From: Sedimenticola hydrogenitrophicus
GTDB taxonomy: Bacteria > Pseudomonadota > Gammaproteobacteria > Chromatiales > Chromatiaceae
Reading direction: 5' to 3'
Assembly (NCBI RefSeq): GCF_025175675.1
Contig: NZ_JANIOA010000007.1
Coordinates: 1 to 64,000, forward strand
DNA length: 64,000 nucleotides
Shown here: positions 36,192-44,347 of the stretch, piece after piece
How the letters are laid out: every line of letters starts with the position of its first letter
Position numbering within the stretch: position 1 is the stretch's first letter
Made by a program: the position numbers and the translations under genes
The notes under the pieces: model-generated
Database searches by the model: none
Told to the model about the DNA's origin: nothing
Seen by the model: only the letters and a program-made list of their open reading frames with translations

Positions 36192-36743
36192 ATGAAAAAA
36201 ACGAACAAGAAGAAACCGACCTGGGGCGACCTCAAACGCCAGCTTGGCGATCTCGACCATCCGGCGCTGCTTGGCCTGATTCAGGATCTCTACGCCGCTA
36301 GCAAGAATAATCAGGCATTCCTCCATGCCCGCTTCGCACTGGGCGAGGACGTGCTCGAACCGTACAAGGCGACCATCGACCGCTGGGTTTGCCCGGATCT
36401 GATGCGCAATCAGGATATCTCAATCGCCAAGGCCAAGAAGGCGATTTCCGATTACAAAAAGGCCATCGGGCGTCCGGAGGGACTGGCGGAGCTGACGGTG
36501 TTCTATTGCGAATCCTGCATGAATCTGCTTAGTTACTGCGGCATGGATGACGAGGGCTATTTCAACGCCCTGGTTCGCATGTTCGAGCAGGCGTTGAAGG
36601 CGATTGTGGCGCTTGAGCCAGGCCAGCACGACGCCTTTATTGGAAGGCTTGAGCGGGTCCAAAGCGAAGGGCACAACTGGGGCTGGGGTGTTGGCGAAGA
36701 TATGGACGATCTGATGGCGGAGTATGGATTTGCCGACGATTGA
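36192..36743 (+). CDS. DUF6155-like helical protein
   Basis: A 183-aa all-helical protein. The basic N-terminus MKKTNKKKPTWGDLKRQLGD is followed by LDHPALLGLIQDLYAASKNN and QAFLHARFALGEDVLEPYKA, a pattern like DUF6155. The acidic end is MDDLMAEYGFADD. No enzymatic motif is seen. It overlaps the primase-helicase gene by 20 bp in a different frame, which argues for coupled translation and a shared role as a partner or adaptor. The family name is moderate. Confidence 0.6.
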   Translation: MKKTNKKKPTWGDLKRQLGDLDHPALLGLIQDLYAASKNNQAFLHARFALGEDVLEPYKATIDRWVCPDLMRNQDISIAKAKKAISDYKKAIGRPEGLAELTVFYCESCMNLLSYCGMDDEGYFNALVRMFEQALKAIVALEPGQHDAFIGRLERVQSEGHNWGWGVGEDMDDLMAEYGFADD

Positions 36744-39126
36744 CAAAGGGCTGAATGCACAAGATGAATTGCGGCGGCTACGCGAGGAGAACGCCCGCCT
36801 CAAGGCGCTGCTGATCCGGCACGGCATCCCTTGGGAAGAACCAATCACCCCTGAACCCGTTCCCGCGCCACTGGAACCCGCTTCAGTCCCAACCCACTTC
36901 ACTACAGACGACAAGATTGCCCTGTTCCGCCGTCTGTTTCGGGGGCGCGAGGATGTCTACCCCCAGCGCTGGGAATCGGCCAAGGGGACCTCGGGCTATT
37001 CACCGGCCTGCGGCAACGAGTGGAAGCCCGGCGTCTGCCACAAGCCGACGATCAAATGCGGCGACTGCAACCAGCGCCTGCTGCTGCCGGTGACCGATCA
37101 GGTGATCTACGGCCATCTGGCCGGCAAACAGACCATCGGCGTCTATCCGCTGCTGACCGATGACAGCTGCTATTTCCTGGCGGCGGATTTCGATAAAGCC
37201 GACTGGCGCGAGGATGCCAAGGCCTTCATGGAGTCCTGCCAGGAACTGGCGATACCGGCGGCGCTGGAAATCTCCCGTTCCGGCAATGGCGCGCACATCT
37301 GGATCTTCTTTGCCGATCCGGTTCCCGCCCGTGAGGCCAGGCAGCTCGGGGCCGCGCTGATCAGCCACACCTGCGACCGCACCCGGCAATTGTCCCTGGG
37401 CAGCTATGACCGTCTGTTCCCCAACCAGGACACCCTGCCCAAGGGAGGGTTCGGCAACCTGATCGCGCTGCCCTTGCAGAAGCAGCCCCGTGACCTGGGG
37501 CGCAGCGTGTTCGTCGATGAACACCTGGATCCTTATCCCGATCAATGGGCTTTTCTCGCGTCGATCCAGCCGTTCTCAAAAAGAGAGCTGGAAGACGCCA
37601 TCCTGCGGGCCAGCGGCGGTCGACATCCCCTGGATGTGGTCTTCATTGTGGAAGAAGAGGACAACAAGCCTTGGCAGCGCCCGACGCCTGCTCCTACCCG
37701 GATAGCCGGCCCCTTGCCAGAATCCCTGACTCTGGTGCTGGCCAATCAGATTTTCATCGCCAAAGCTGACCTACCCCAGTCTTTGGCCAATCGCCTGATC
37801 CGGCTGGCGGCCTTCCAGAACCCGGAATTCTACAAGGCCCAGGCCATGCGTCTGCCGGTGTGGAACAAGCCGCGCATCATCGGCTGTGCCGAGAACTTCC
37901 CCCAGCATATCGGCGTTCCCCGAGGCTGTCTTGATGCCGTGCTGGACCTGTTGCAGGGCAATGGCATCCGCCCAGAACTACTGGATGAGCGCCTGCCGGG
38001 ACGGAAAGTGACTGCCAAGTTCACCGGTACCCTGCGCAAGGACCAGAAGGCAGCGGTACGGGAGATGTTCAAGCATGAAGTCGGCGTTCTTTGCGCTCCA
38101 ACCGCTTTCGGCAAAACCGTCACCGCCGCCGCCCTGATCGCCCGGCGCAAGGTGAGCACGCTGGTGCTGGTGCACCGCACCGAGCTGCAGCGCCAGTGGC
38201 AGGAGCGGTTAACCAGTTTCCTGGAGATGCCGAAGGGTGGGCTGGGTATCATCGGCGGCGGCAGGAAGAAACCGTCCGGCAAGATCGATATCGCCGTGAT
38301 GCAGTCGCTGTCACGCCAGGAGGATCTGGGCGAGCTGCTCGACGGATACGGGCAGATCATCGTCGATGAGTGCCATCATCTCTCGGCCTTTTCCTTCGAG
38401 GCGATCCTCAAGCAGGCAAAGGCCAGATATGTGGTCGGTCTGACGGCTACGCCGGTACGCCGCGACGGCCACCAGCCGATCATTTTCATGCAGTGCGGGC
38501 CGATCCGCCACAGCGCCGCCAGACCCGAGACATCTCCATCTCAACTGGAGGTGTGGCCAAAATATCTGCCTGCTCCGGCAATTCCGCCGGATTCACCGAT
38601 TCAGGACGTCTTCCGTATTCTCGCCAACGATGCCACACGCAACCGGCGCATTGCCGGGGATGTGCTGGCCGCCTATCAGGAGGGCCGCAAGGTGCTGGTA
38701 CTCACTGAACGGACGGATCATCTGCCGTTGCTGCAGCGGGCGCTGGGCGATGAGGTCGAGCACTGCTTTGTCCTGCATGGCCGCTTGGCGAAGACGCAAC
38801 GGACGGCGGTGCTCGCCGAACTGGATGCGCTGGATGAATCCGCCCCGCGAGTTCTCCTAGCCACCGGCCGCCTGATTGGCGAGGGCTTCGACCACCCGCC
38901 GCTCGATACGCTGGTTTTGGCCATGCCTATTTCGTGGAAAGGGACGTTGCAGCAATATGCCGGTCGTCTGCACCGGGAACATGCCGACAAGCAGGATGTG
39001 CGCATCTACAATTATGCCGAGACGGATCAACCCCAACTCGCCCGCATGTGGGACAAACGGCAACGCGGTTACCGGGCCATGGGTTACCAGATCCAGCCAT
39101 TGGAGCCGCTGATCTTAGGGAACTAA
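36724..39126 (+). CDS. TOTE-type archaeo-eukaryotic primase fused to SF2 helicase
   Basis: An 800-aa protein. It has a coiled-coil start (LRRLREENARLKALLIRHGI) and a Cys cluster ACGNEWKPGVCHKPTIKCGD (about residue 95). The AEP primase core has acidic AADFDKADW (about 156) and EISRSGNGAHIWIFF. The C-terminal helicase has Walker A CAPTAFGKTVTAAAL (about 457), motif II VDECHHLSAFSFEAIL (about 548), motif III GLTATPVRRDGHQP and motif VI LQQYAGRLHREH. This architecture is that of TOTE conflict-system proteins, thought to act in biological conflicts. All key residues are present. It is coupled to two small upstream genes. Confidence 0.88.
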   Translation: MDLPTIDKGLNAQDELRRLREENARLKALLIRHGIPWEEPITPEPVPAPLEPASVPTHFTTDDKIALFRRLFRGREDVYPQRWESAKGTSGYSPACGNEWKPGVCHKPTIKCGDCNQRLLLPVTDQVIYGHLAGKQTIGVYPLLTDDSCYFLAADFDKADWREDAKAFMESCQELAIPAALEISRSGNGAHIWIFFADPVPAREARQLGAALISHTCDRTRQLSLGSYDRLFPNQDTLPKGGFGNLIALPLQKQPRDLGRSVFVDEHLDPYPDQWAFLASIQPFSKRELEDAILRASGGRHPLDVVFIVEEEDNKPWQRPTPAPTRIAGPLPESLTLVLANQIFIAKADLPQSLANRLIRLAAFQNPEFYKAQAMRLPVWNKPRIIGCAENFPQHIGVPRGCLDAVLDLLQGNGIRPELLDERLPGRKVTAKFTGTLRKDQKAAVREMFKHEVGVLCAPTAFGKTVTAAALIARRKVSTLVLVHRTELQRQWQERLTSFLEMPKGGLGIIGGGRKKPSGKIDIAVMQSLSRQEDLGELLDGYGQIIVDECHHLSAFSFEAILKQAKARYVVGLTATPVRRDGHQPIIFMQCGPIRHSAARPETSPSQLEVWPKYLPAPAIPPDSPIQDVFRILANDATRNRRIAGDVLAAYQEGRKVLVLTERTDHLPLLQRALGDEVEHCFVLHGRLAKTQRTAVLAELDALDESAPRVLLATGRLIGEGFDHPPLDTLVLAMPISWKGTLQQYAGRLHREHADKQDVRIYNYAETDQPQLARMWDKRQRGYRAMGYQIQPLEPLILGN

Positions 39127-39231
39127 TGGAATAGTATGTAGATGGCGGTCAAAACCCGACATAATTGGCGAACAGTGGTAACAGGACGAAATAGCCAGAT
39201 GGGGTACGAGTAGCACCAAGCGGTCGGATGG

Positions 39232-39298
39232 TGGCGCAGTTTCACCCAACAACAGCCAAACTGCGCCAGTCTTTGGCGCAGTTCTGAAAACTGCGCCA
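39232..39298. repeat. Alternating TGGCGCAGTT inverted repeats
   Basis: TGGCGCAGTT at 39232 and 39273, and its complement AACTGCGCCA at 39258 and 39289, alternate so that at least two hairpins can form (the tightest: AACTGCGCCA-GTCTT-TGGCGCAGTT). A further GGCGCC/GGCGCG pair follows. It lies about 100 bp after the primase-helicase gene at the right edge of the island. It may be a terminator, a protein-binding array or an island boundary sequence. Confidence 0.7.
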
Positions 39299-39515
39299 CA
39301 ATGGCGCCGCAGTCAACGGCGCGCCGTTTACCTGGCCGACATTTCGCTCCCCTGCATGCTTCCCATCGCACGCTTCTCATCTATAATCCGCCAACCGCGT
39401 GGCGCGTCCGGTGTTCGCCGCGATAGGCCAAAGGCTGCCGGACAACCCAATAACACGCCGTGGAAGCACAGACCGGTTCGGCACCGTTACACCATCGATT
39501 GTTCACAGGAGTTTT

Positions 39516-40487
39516 ATGATTACCGCATTTCTCGCCGTCGCCTTCGGACTGGCACTGCTGGTCTGGAGCGCCGACCGGTTTGTCGACGGCTCGGCCGCCG
39601 CCGCGCGCCATTTCGGCATGCCGCCGCTGCTGATCGGCATGGTGATTGTCGGCTTCGGCACCTCGGCACCGGAGATGGTGGTCTCCGCCATCTCCGCCTC
39701 CCAGGGCAATCCGGGCATCGCCCTCGGCAACGCCTACGGCTCCAACATCACCAATATTGCCCTGATCCTCGGGCTGACGGCATTGCTCAGCCCCATCGCC
39801 GTGCACTCGCGGATTCTGCGCCAGGAGCTGCCGATCCTCACCGCGGTCACGGCCCTGGCGGCCTGGCAGATCCGCGACGGGGCGATCAGCTATCTCGATG
39901 CCGTGATGTTGCTGCTGGTGTTTGGCGTACTGATGAGCTGGAGCATCTGGCAAGGCATGCGGAAAAAGGGCGACACCCTGGGCAGCGAGATGGAGCAGGA
40001 ACTGGTGATCCACGCCATGCCGCTACGCCGGGCGATCTTCTGGCTTGCCGTCGGCCTGGTATTACTGATCATCAGCTCGCGCATCCTGGTCTGGGGGGCG
40101 GTGGAGATTGCCCAGGGCTTCGGCGTCAGCGATCTGATCATCGGCCTGACCGTCGTTGCCGTCGGCACCTCGCTGCCGGAGCTGGCCTCGTCGATCATCG
40201 CCATACGCAAGGGCGAGCACGACATCGCCTTCGGCAACGTGCTCGGCTCCAACCTGTTCAACACCCTGGCGGTGGTGGGTATCGCCGGGACCATCCATCC
40301 GATGGCGGTGGGACCCGAGGTATTCTCCCGTGACATGCTGGTCATGGCCGCACTGACCCTCTCCCTGTTCGTCGTCGGCTATGGTTTCCGCGGCCCCGGC
40401 CGCATCAACCGGTTCGAGGGGGCGGCCCTGCTGGCCTGCTATGTCGCCTACACCGGCTATCTGGTGGGCAGCGTGTTCGGTCAATGA
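39516..40487 (+). CDS. Calcium/sodium (or K+-dependent) antiporter, CaxA/YrbG family
   Basis: A 323-aa membrane protein with two homologous halves carrying the Na+/Ca2+ exchanger alpha repeats: GFGTSAPEMVVSAISASQGN with GNAYGSNITNIALILGL, and AVGTSLPELASSIIAIRKGE with GNVLGSNLFNTLAVVGI. Acidic Glu residues in each repeat are the cation ligands. It exports Ca2+ or similar cations using Na+. The start at 39516 follows ACAGGAG; the longer frame is hydrophilic and unsupported. TATAAT at about 39380 is a plausible -10 for it. It marks the return to core-like genes. Confidence 0.9.
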   Translation: MITAFLAVAFGLALLVWSADRFVDGSAAAARHFGMPPLLIGMVIVGFGTSAPEMVVSAISASQGNPGIALGNAYGSNITNIALILGLTALLSPIAVHSRILRQELPILTAVTALAAWQIRDGAISYLDAVMLLLVFGVLMSWSIWQGMRKKGDTLGSEMEQELVIHAMPLRRAIFWLAVGLVLLIISSRILVWGAVEIAQGFGVSDLIIGLTVVAVGTSLPELASSIIAIRKGEHDIAFGNVLGSNLFNTLAVVGIAGTIHPMAVGPEVFSRDMLVMAALTLSLFVVGYGFRGPGRINRFEGAALLACYVAYTGYLVGSVFGQ

Positions 40488-40803
40488 AGCCTGCCAGTGG
40501 AGACTGAAATCCGCGCCGATCTGTGGTAGGATCGCGCCCCTTCAGTTACCCAGAGCAGTCTGCAGGATCGAAAATCAGTTCGCGAACACGGGATCACGTC
40601 GCCGACACCAGCCATTGTTGCATGGTTCGTTGCCCAACCCCCTACCCGCCGATTTAACACCAGCCGATACGCCAGTCCCCTTTGACGACCTCGGGTCGTT
40701 GCAACCGTCGCCTGCGCCCTACCGCGTGGCCTGAGCGACGATGCCCACAGCATGGACAGGGCGCTGCTCGGGATTCCGTCATTCGTTGTAATGGAAGTGT
40801 TTT
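40488..40803. other. Intergenic region without a supported gene
   Basis: 316 bp between the antiporter and the broken SulP gene. Only a small CGACCTCGGGTCG stem near 40686 stands out. No RNA gene or long ORF with family features is seen. Confidence 0.5.
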
Positions 40804-41841
40804 ATGGTGGTATCGTTCAAAAACAGCTGGCTCGGCAATATCCGTGGTGATCTGTTGGCCGGTACCGTGGTGGCCCTGGCGCTGATCCCGGAGGCGATCG
40901 CCTTCTCCATCATCGCCGGGGTCGATCCCAAGGTGGGGCTGTACGCCTCCTTCTGCATCGCCGTGGTAATCGCCTTTGTCGGCGGACGGCCCGGCATGAT
41001 CTCCGCCGCCACCGGCGCCATGGCGCTGCTCATGGTGACCCTGGTCAGGGAGCACGGGCTGGAGTACCTGCTGGCGGCCACCCTGCTGACCGGCCTGCTG
41101 CAGATCGTTGCCGGCTATCTGCGGCTGGGTTCGTTGATGCGCTTTGTCTCGCGCTCGGTGGTGACCGGTTTCGTCAACGCCCTGGCGATCTTGATCTTCA
41201 TGGCCCAGCTGCCGGAGCTGACCGGTGTCTCCTGGCATGTCTATGCCATGACCGCGGGCGTGGTGCTGCTGTAGCTGGTGGTGTTTCTGGGCGACTGGGT
41301 AGCGCGCATTCCGATGGCCGCCCTGGTGGCGGTGATGATCATGGTCGCGTTCGGCACCTTCAGCTGGGAATCGCTGCGCATCCTGAAAAAACACCCCCCG
41401 AGCACCAATATCGTCATGACCAGCACCGTGGTGGTGGTGACCACCCACAATCTGGCCTATGGCGTGTTCGTCGGCGTCCTGCCGGCGGCGCTGTTCTTCG
41501 CCAACAAGGTGGCCCGGTTCAAACACGTGCATTCAGAGATCAACGAAGATGGTACGCTACGCACCTACCGGGTGGTGGGCTAGGTGTTCTTCGCCACCGC
41601 CGAGAAGTTTGTCGAGTTCTTCGACTTCAAGGAAGTGGTGGACAAGGTGGTGATCGACCTGTATCAGGCGCACTTCTGGGACATCACGGCGGTGGCGGCG
41701 CTGGACAAGGTGGTTATCAAGTTCCGCCGCGAGGGCACACAAGTCGAACTGGTTGGACTCAACGAGGCCAGTGCCACGATTGTCGATCGTTTTGCCGTGC
41801 ATGACGATCCGGATGCCGTGGCAAAACTGATGGGCCACTGA
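40804..41841 (+). pseudogene. SulP family anion transporter, internally deleted with two in-frame TAGs
   Basis: One reading frame of 346 codons is broken at 41272 (TAG) and 41581 (TAG). Piece 1 is the SulP N-terminus ([20 protein letters not shown], then GLYASF). Piece 2 starts at a later helix (LVVFLGDWVARIPMAALVAV). Piece 3 is the STAS domain ([17 protein letters not shown]). Normal SulP proteins are about 500 aa or longer, so roughly 130-150 codons are missing exactly where the first TAG sits (GVVLL-stop-LVVFLGD). The second TAG stands where relatives have Gln (GQVFFA), a simple CAG-to-TAG change. Other genes here end in TAG, so recoding is unlikely. Confidence 0.88.
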
Positions 41842-41857
41842 TGGAGGAGAATAAAAA

Positions 41858-42700
41858 ATGACCCAAGTGATCGCCTGTATCGACGGTACCGAGGTATCCC
41901 CCGCTGTCTGTGACTACGCCGTCTGGGCCAGCCTGCGGCTGGGCGCCCCGCTGGAATTTTTACACGTGCTGGATAAGTCCGAGTACCCGACCGAGAGCAA
42001 TCTCAGCGGCAACATCGGACTGGGCAGCCGCGAGGCCCTGCTGGATGAGCTGGCCACCCTGGACGAGCGGCGCGGCAAGCTGGCCCTGGAGCAGGGAAAA
42101 CTGATGCTGGAGGCGGCCAGGCAGCGCGCCATGGACCAGGGCATCGACAACCCCACCCGATGGCAGCGCCACGGCGACCTGGTGGAGACCCTCACCGAGC
42201 TGGAAGCGAACATCCGCCTGCTGGTGCTGGGAAAGCATGAGGATCACCTGGGCCGGCACATCGGCAGCCGCCTGGAGAATGTGGTGCGCACCCTGCACCG
42301 CCCGATCCTCATCACCAGCGCCGCCTTCAAGGCACCGCGACGGGTGATGCTCGCCTTCGACGGCAGCGCCACCACGCGCAAAGGGGTGGAGATGATCGCC
42401 ACCAGCCCGCTGCTGCGGAACCTCCCCTGTCACCTGGTGATGGTCGGCGCGGCCAGTGATGAACACCGCACGCAACTCGATTGGGCGCAAGCGACCCTGG
42501 AGCGTGCCGGGTTCGAGACCACCGCCAGCCTGGTTGATGGCGAGGTGGAACGGGTGCTGTGCGGCTACCGGGCGGATCACGAGATCGACCTGCTGATCAT
42601 GGGAGCCTACGGCCACTCGGTGATCCGCCGCTTCCTGGTAGGCAGCACCACCACCAGCGTGATCCGCAACGCCTCCGTGCCGGTGCTACTGCTGCGCTAG
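41858..42700 (+). CDS. Universal stress protein, tandem UspA domains
   Basis: A 280-aa protein with two UspA domains. Domain 1 starts [20 protein letters not shown]. Domain 2 starts [20 protein letters not shown] and ends [20 protein letters not shown], then [16 protein letters not shown], which contains the ATP-binding GxGx9GS-like loop. The role is stress tolerance. It lies 16 bp after the broken SulP gene; SulP-Usp pairs are common in bicarbonate/sulfate transport loci, so it has probably lost its partner. GGAGG precedes the ATG. Confidence 0.9.
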   Translation: MTQVIACIDGTEVSPAVCDYAVWASLRLGAPLEFLHVLDKSEYPTESNLSGNIGLGSREALLDELATLDERRGKLALEQGKLMLEAARQRAMDQGIDNPTRWQRHGDLVETLTELEANIRLLVLGKHEDHLGRHIGSRLENVVRTLHRPILITSAAFKAPRRVMLAFDGSATTRKGVEMIATSPLLRNLPCHLVMVGAASDEHRTQLDWAQATLERAGFETTASLVDGEVERVLCGYRADHEIDLLIMGAYGHSVIRRFLVGSTTTSVIRNASVPVLLLR

Positions 42701-42730
42701 CACGCTCACCCGTTAAAGGATGTTGACGGA

Positions 42731-42935
42731 TAACTACTCACGTGGTGATTGGCCTGCCTTGTTGGCCGATCTTGGTGGCGCCTCTAATCCGGCCCCTTTT
42801 TCAGATTCAAGCCTGCCCTTGTTTGAGCGAAGCGAGTTTGGGCAGGCGCTGAAAAAGGGGCCGGATTCGAGGAAACAAGCCATCGTGTGAGGCCGGCAAG
42901 GCAGGCCAATCACTTACAAACCGGGTGAGTAGTTA
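42731..42935. repeat. 205-bp nested palindrome
   Basis: Outer arms TAACTACTCAC / GTGAGTAGTTA, middle arms GTGATTGGCCTGCCTTG / CAAGGCAGGCCAATCAC and inner arms AATCCGGCCCCTTTTTCAG / CTGAAAAAGGGGCCGGATT surround a core GCCTGCCC ... GGGCAGGC with TTTGAGCGAAGCGAG at the tip. The whole can fold into one long hairpin. No ORF is present. It lies between the universal stress gene and the convergent MinD-like gene, so it may terminate both. Its size and ends resemble a non-autonomous mobile element; only one copy occurs here. Confidence 0.85.
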
Positions 42936-43028
42936 CGTTACGGTTATATTCGCATTCATTTGCGTTTATTAGCGGCCAAGATGTTTCCTGATGATGGTTG
43001 GGTTTTCCAGGTTGAAGCCGGGCCAGGC

Positions 43029-44273
43029 TTACCGTTTCTCGGTCCGGGCCAGCAGTTCGGCGAACTGCGCCGCGGCACAGTAGGGGCTCTGTGCCAGCGC
43101 ACCCTGAAAAGTACGCCGTGGCAGCTTGGCACCATCCGCTCCGTCGGGCACCGGCATCGCGGCCACCGGACTGGGCGCGGCCAGCGGCCATTCGGCTGGT
43201 TCGGTATCGGCAAACAGCTCCGCCTCGCCGGCATGGTGGCTGACCGCCCACTCGCTGGCCGCGCGCCGAATGAATGCACCGGCCGCCCCCTTCTCCAGGG
43301 TCTGCAGCCGGGCCAGCGTCTGCTGTTGCCAATCGGCATCCTGCGCCGCCGTGTCGGCATCTCCGGCGCCCTGAGCGGTCTGCCCTAGTTCGATACCGAA
43401 CGGCTGATTCATCTCCCGCAGATAGTCGCTGAACGACTCCGAACCCCGCCGCTGATTCTCCAGCAACCGGAGCAGGCGCTCCGCAATCACCCGGATACAG
43501 CGGCTGGCCAGACACTCCGGTTTGCCGAGCATGACCGGCTGCTGCTTTGTTACCGACGCCGGCACCTGTCGATCCTGCAGCACGTAGCCCAGGTAGCCCA
43601 CCGGCAGTTGCAGATACTTCTCGGCGGCCTGCTTGAAACGCTTGAAGGCGCTCCTGGCCACGTGCAGATCGGAGGCCATATTGACCACGACATAGACGAT
43701 CCCGCCGAAGCCAATCCGCTTGGCCATCTTCAGGAACGAAAAGGCATCCGTCAGCGAGGTGGGTTCCGGGGTGATGACCAGTACCGGACAGGCGGCCGCC
43801 AGGAAGAAACCGAGCTGACTGCTGCCGACACCGGCCGCCGAATCCACCAGCAGGAGATCATTATGCCGTTCGATATCCCGCAGGCCACTCAGCAGGCGCT
43901 CCTGTTGTTGCGTATCCAGCTCCAGAAATTCAGCGATGCCACTGGCCGCGGGGACGATCTGCAGATACTCGGAAACCGGCAGCAGGATTTCATCGAGGCG
44001 TCTTTGCCCACTGATATATTCACGCAGTGTCTGTAGTGGATTGATTCCAAAGAGAATATTGATATTGGCCAGATTGGTGTCCGCATCGAACAGACAGACC
44101 CGCCGTTTCATCTGTCCCAGCGCAATGCCGAGATTGGCGGAGAGGGTGCTTTTGCCGACGCCGCCTTTTCCGCTGGCGATCACAACCATTCTGTTAACTG
44201 GTTCACAGTTTTGACTTTTCACCCCTGCCGAATCGCCAAAGGTGTTGTGAATGGTTGCGTTGGGCGTTTCCAT
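43029..44273 (-). CDS. MinD/ParA-family ATPase, FlhG-like
   Basis: A 414-aa protein with deviant Walker A VIASGKGGVGKSTLSANLGI (about residue 33), FDADTNLANINILFGI (Walker A'/switch) and LLLVDSAAGVGSSQLGFFLA. The order and the absence of an obvious amphipathic tail resemble FlhG/MotR regulators of flagellar number. The C-terminal roughly 130 residues are variable and Ala/Gln-rich, unlike short FlhG. It is divergent from the HDOD-kinase gene. No flhF is next to it, so the role is uncertain. Confidence 0.75.
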   Translation of the reverse strand: METPNATIHNTFGDSAGVKSQNCEPVNRMVVIASGKGGVGKSTLSANLGIALGQMKRRVCLFDADTNLANINILFGINPLQTLREYISGQRRLDEILLPVSEYLQIVPAASGIAEFLELDTQQQERLLSGLRDIERHNDLLLVDSAAGVGSSQLGFFLAAACPVLVITPEPTSLTDAFSFLKMAKRIGFGGIVYVVVNMASDLHVARSAFKRFKQAAEKYLQLPVGYLGYVLQDRQVPASVTKQQPVMLGKPECLASRCIRVIAERLLRLLENQRRGSESFSDYLREMNQPFGIELGQTAQGAGDADTAAQDADWQQQTLARLQTLEKGAAGAFIRRAASEWAVSHHAGEAELFADTEPAEWPLAAPSPVAAMPVPDGADGAKLPRRTFQGALAQSPYCAAAQFAELLARTEKR

Positions 44274-44347
44274 TTGTCCAAATATTGTACAGAATTCCTT
44301 TTTATCTCATTGACTTATAGTTGATATTTGGTGCAGGATGTTACGTC

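Larger units (their letters stand above)
15590..39350. mobile_element. Putative defence/genomic island downstream of ssrA
   Basis: About 24 kb of accessory genes sits between the tmRNA terminator and the next core-like gene (CaxA antiporter at 39516). It contains AbiE remnants, Wadjet, type I restriction, Fic and RhuM proteins, DUF-family pairs, a TOTE primase-helicase, an IS3 remnant and several pseudogene scars. tmRNA 3' ends are frequent island targets, which supports insertion here. No integrase gene and no second copy of the tmRNA 3' end were found, so the limits are inferred from gene content. The island may be degraded or may be a hotspot filled by recombination. Confidence 0.6.

Noticed and set aside
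15549-39515. Second att copy of the tmRNA 3' end
   Set aside because: I looked for GCGGGTTCGATTCCCGCC-like sequence at the right edge and found none; a partial GCCGGGTTCGAGCC at about 23661 is not a match.
40804-41841. Reassigned TAG codon in this organism
   Set aside because: nadK, recN and other intact genes end in TAG, and the SulP gene also lacks an internal segment.
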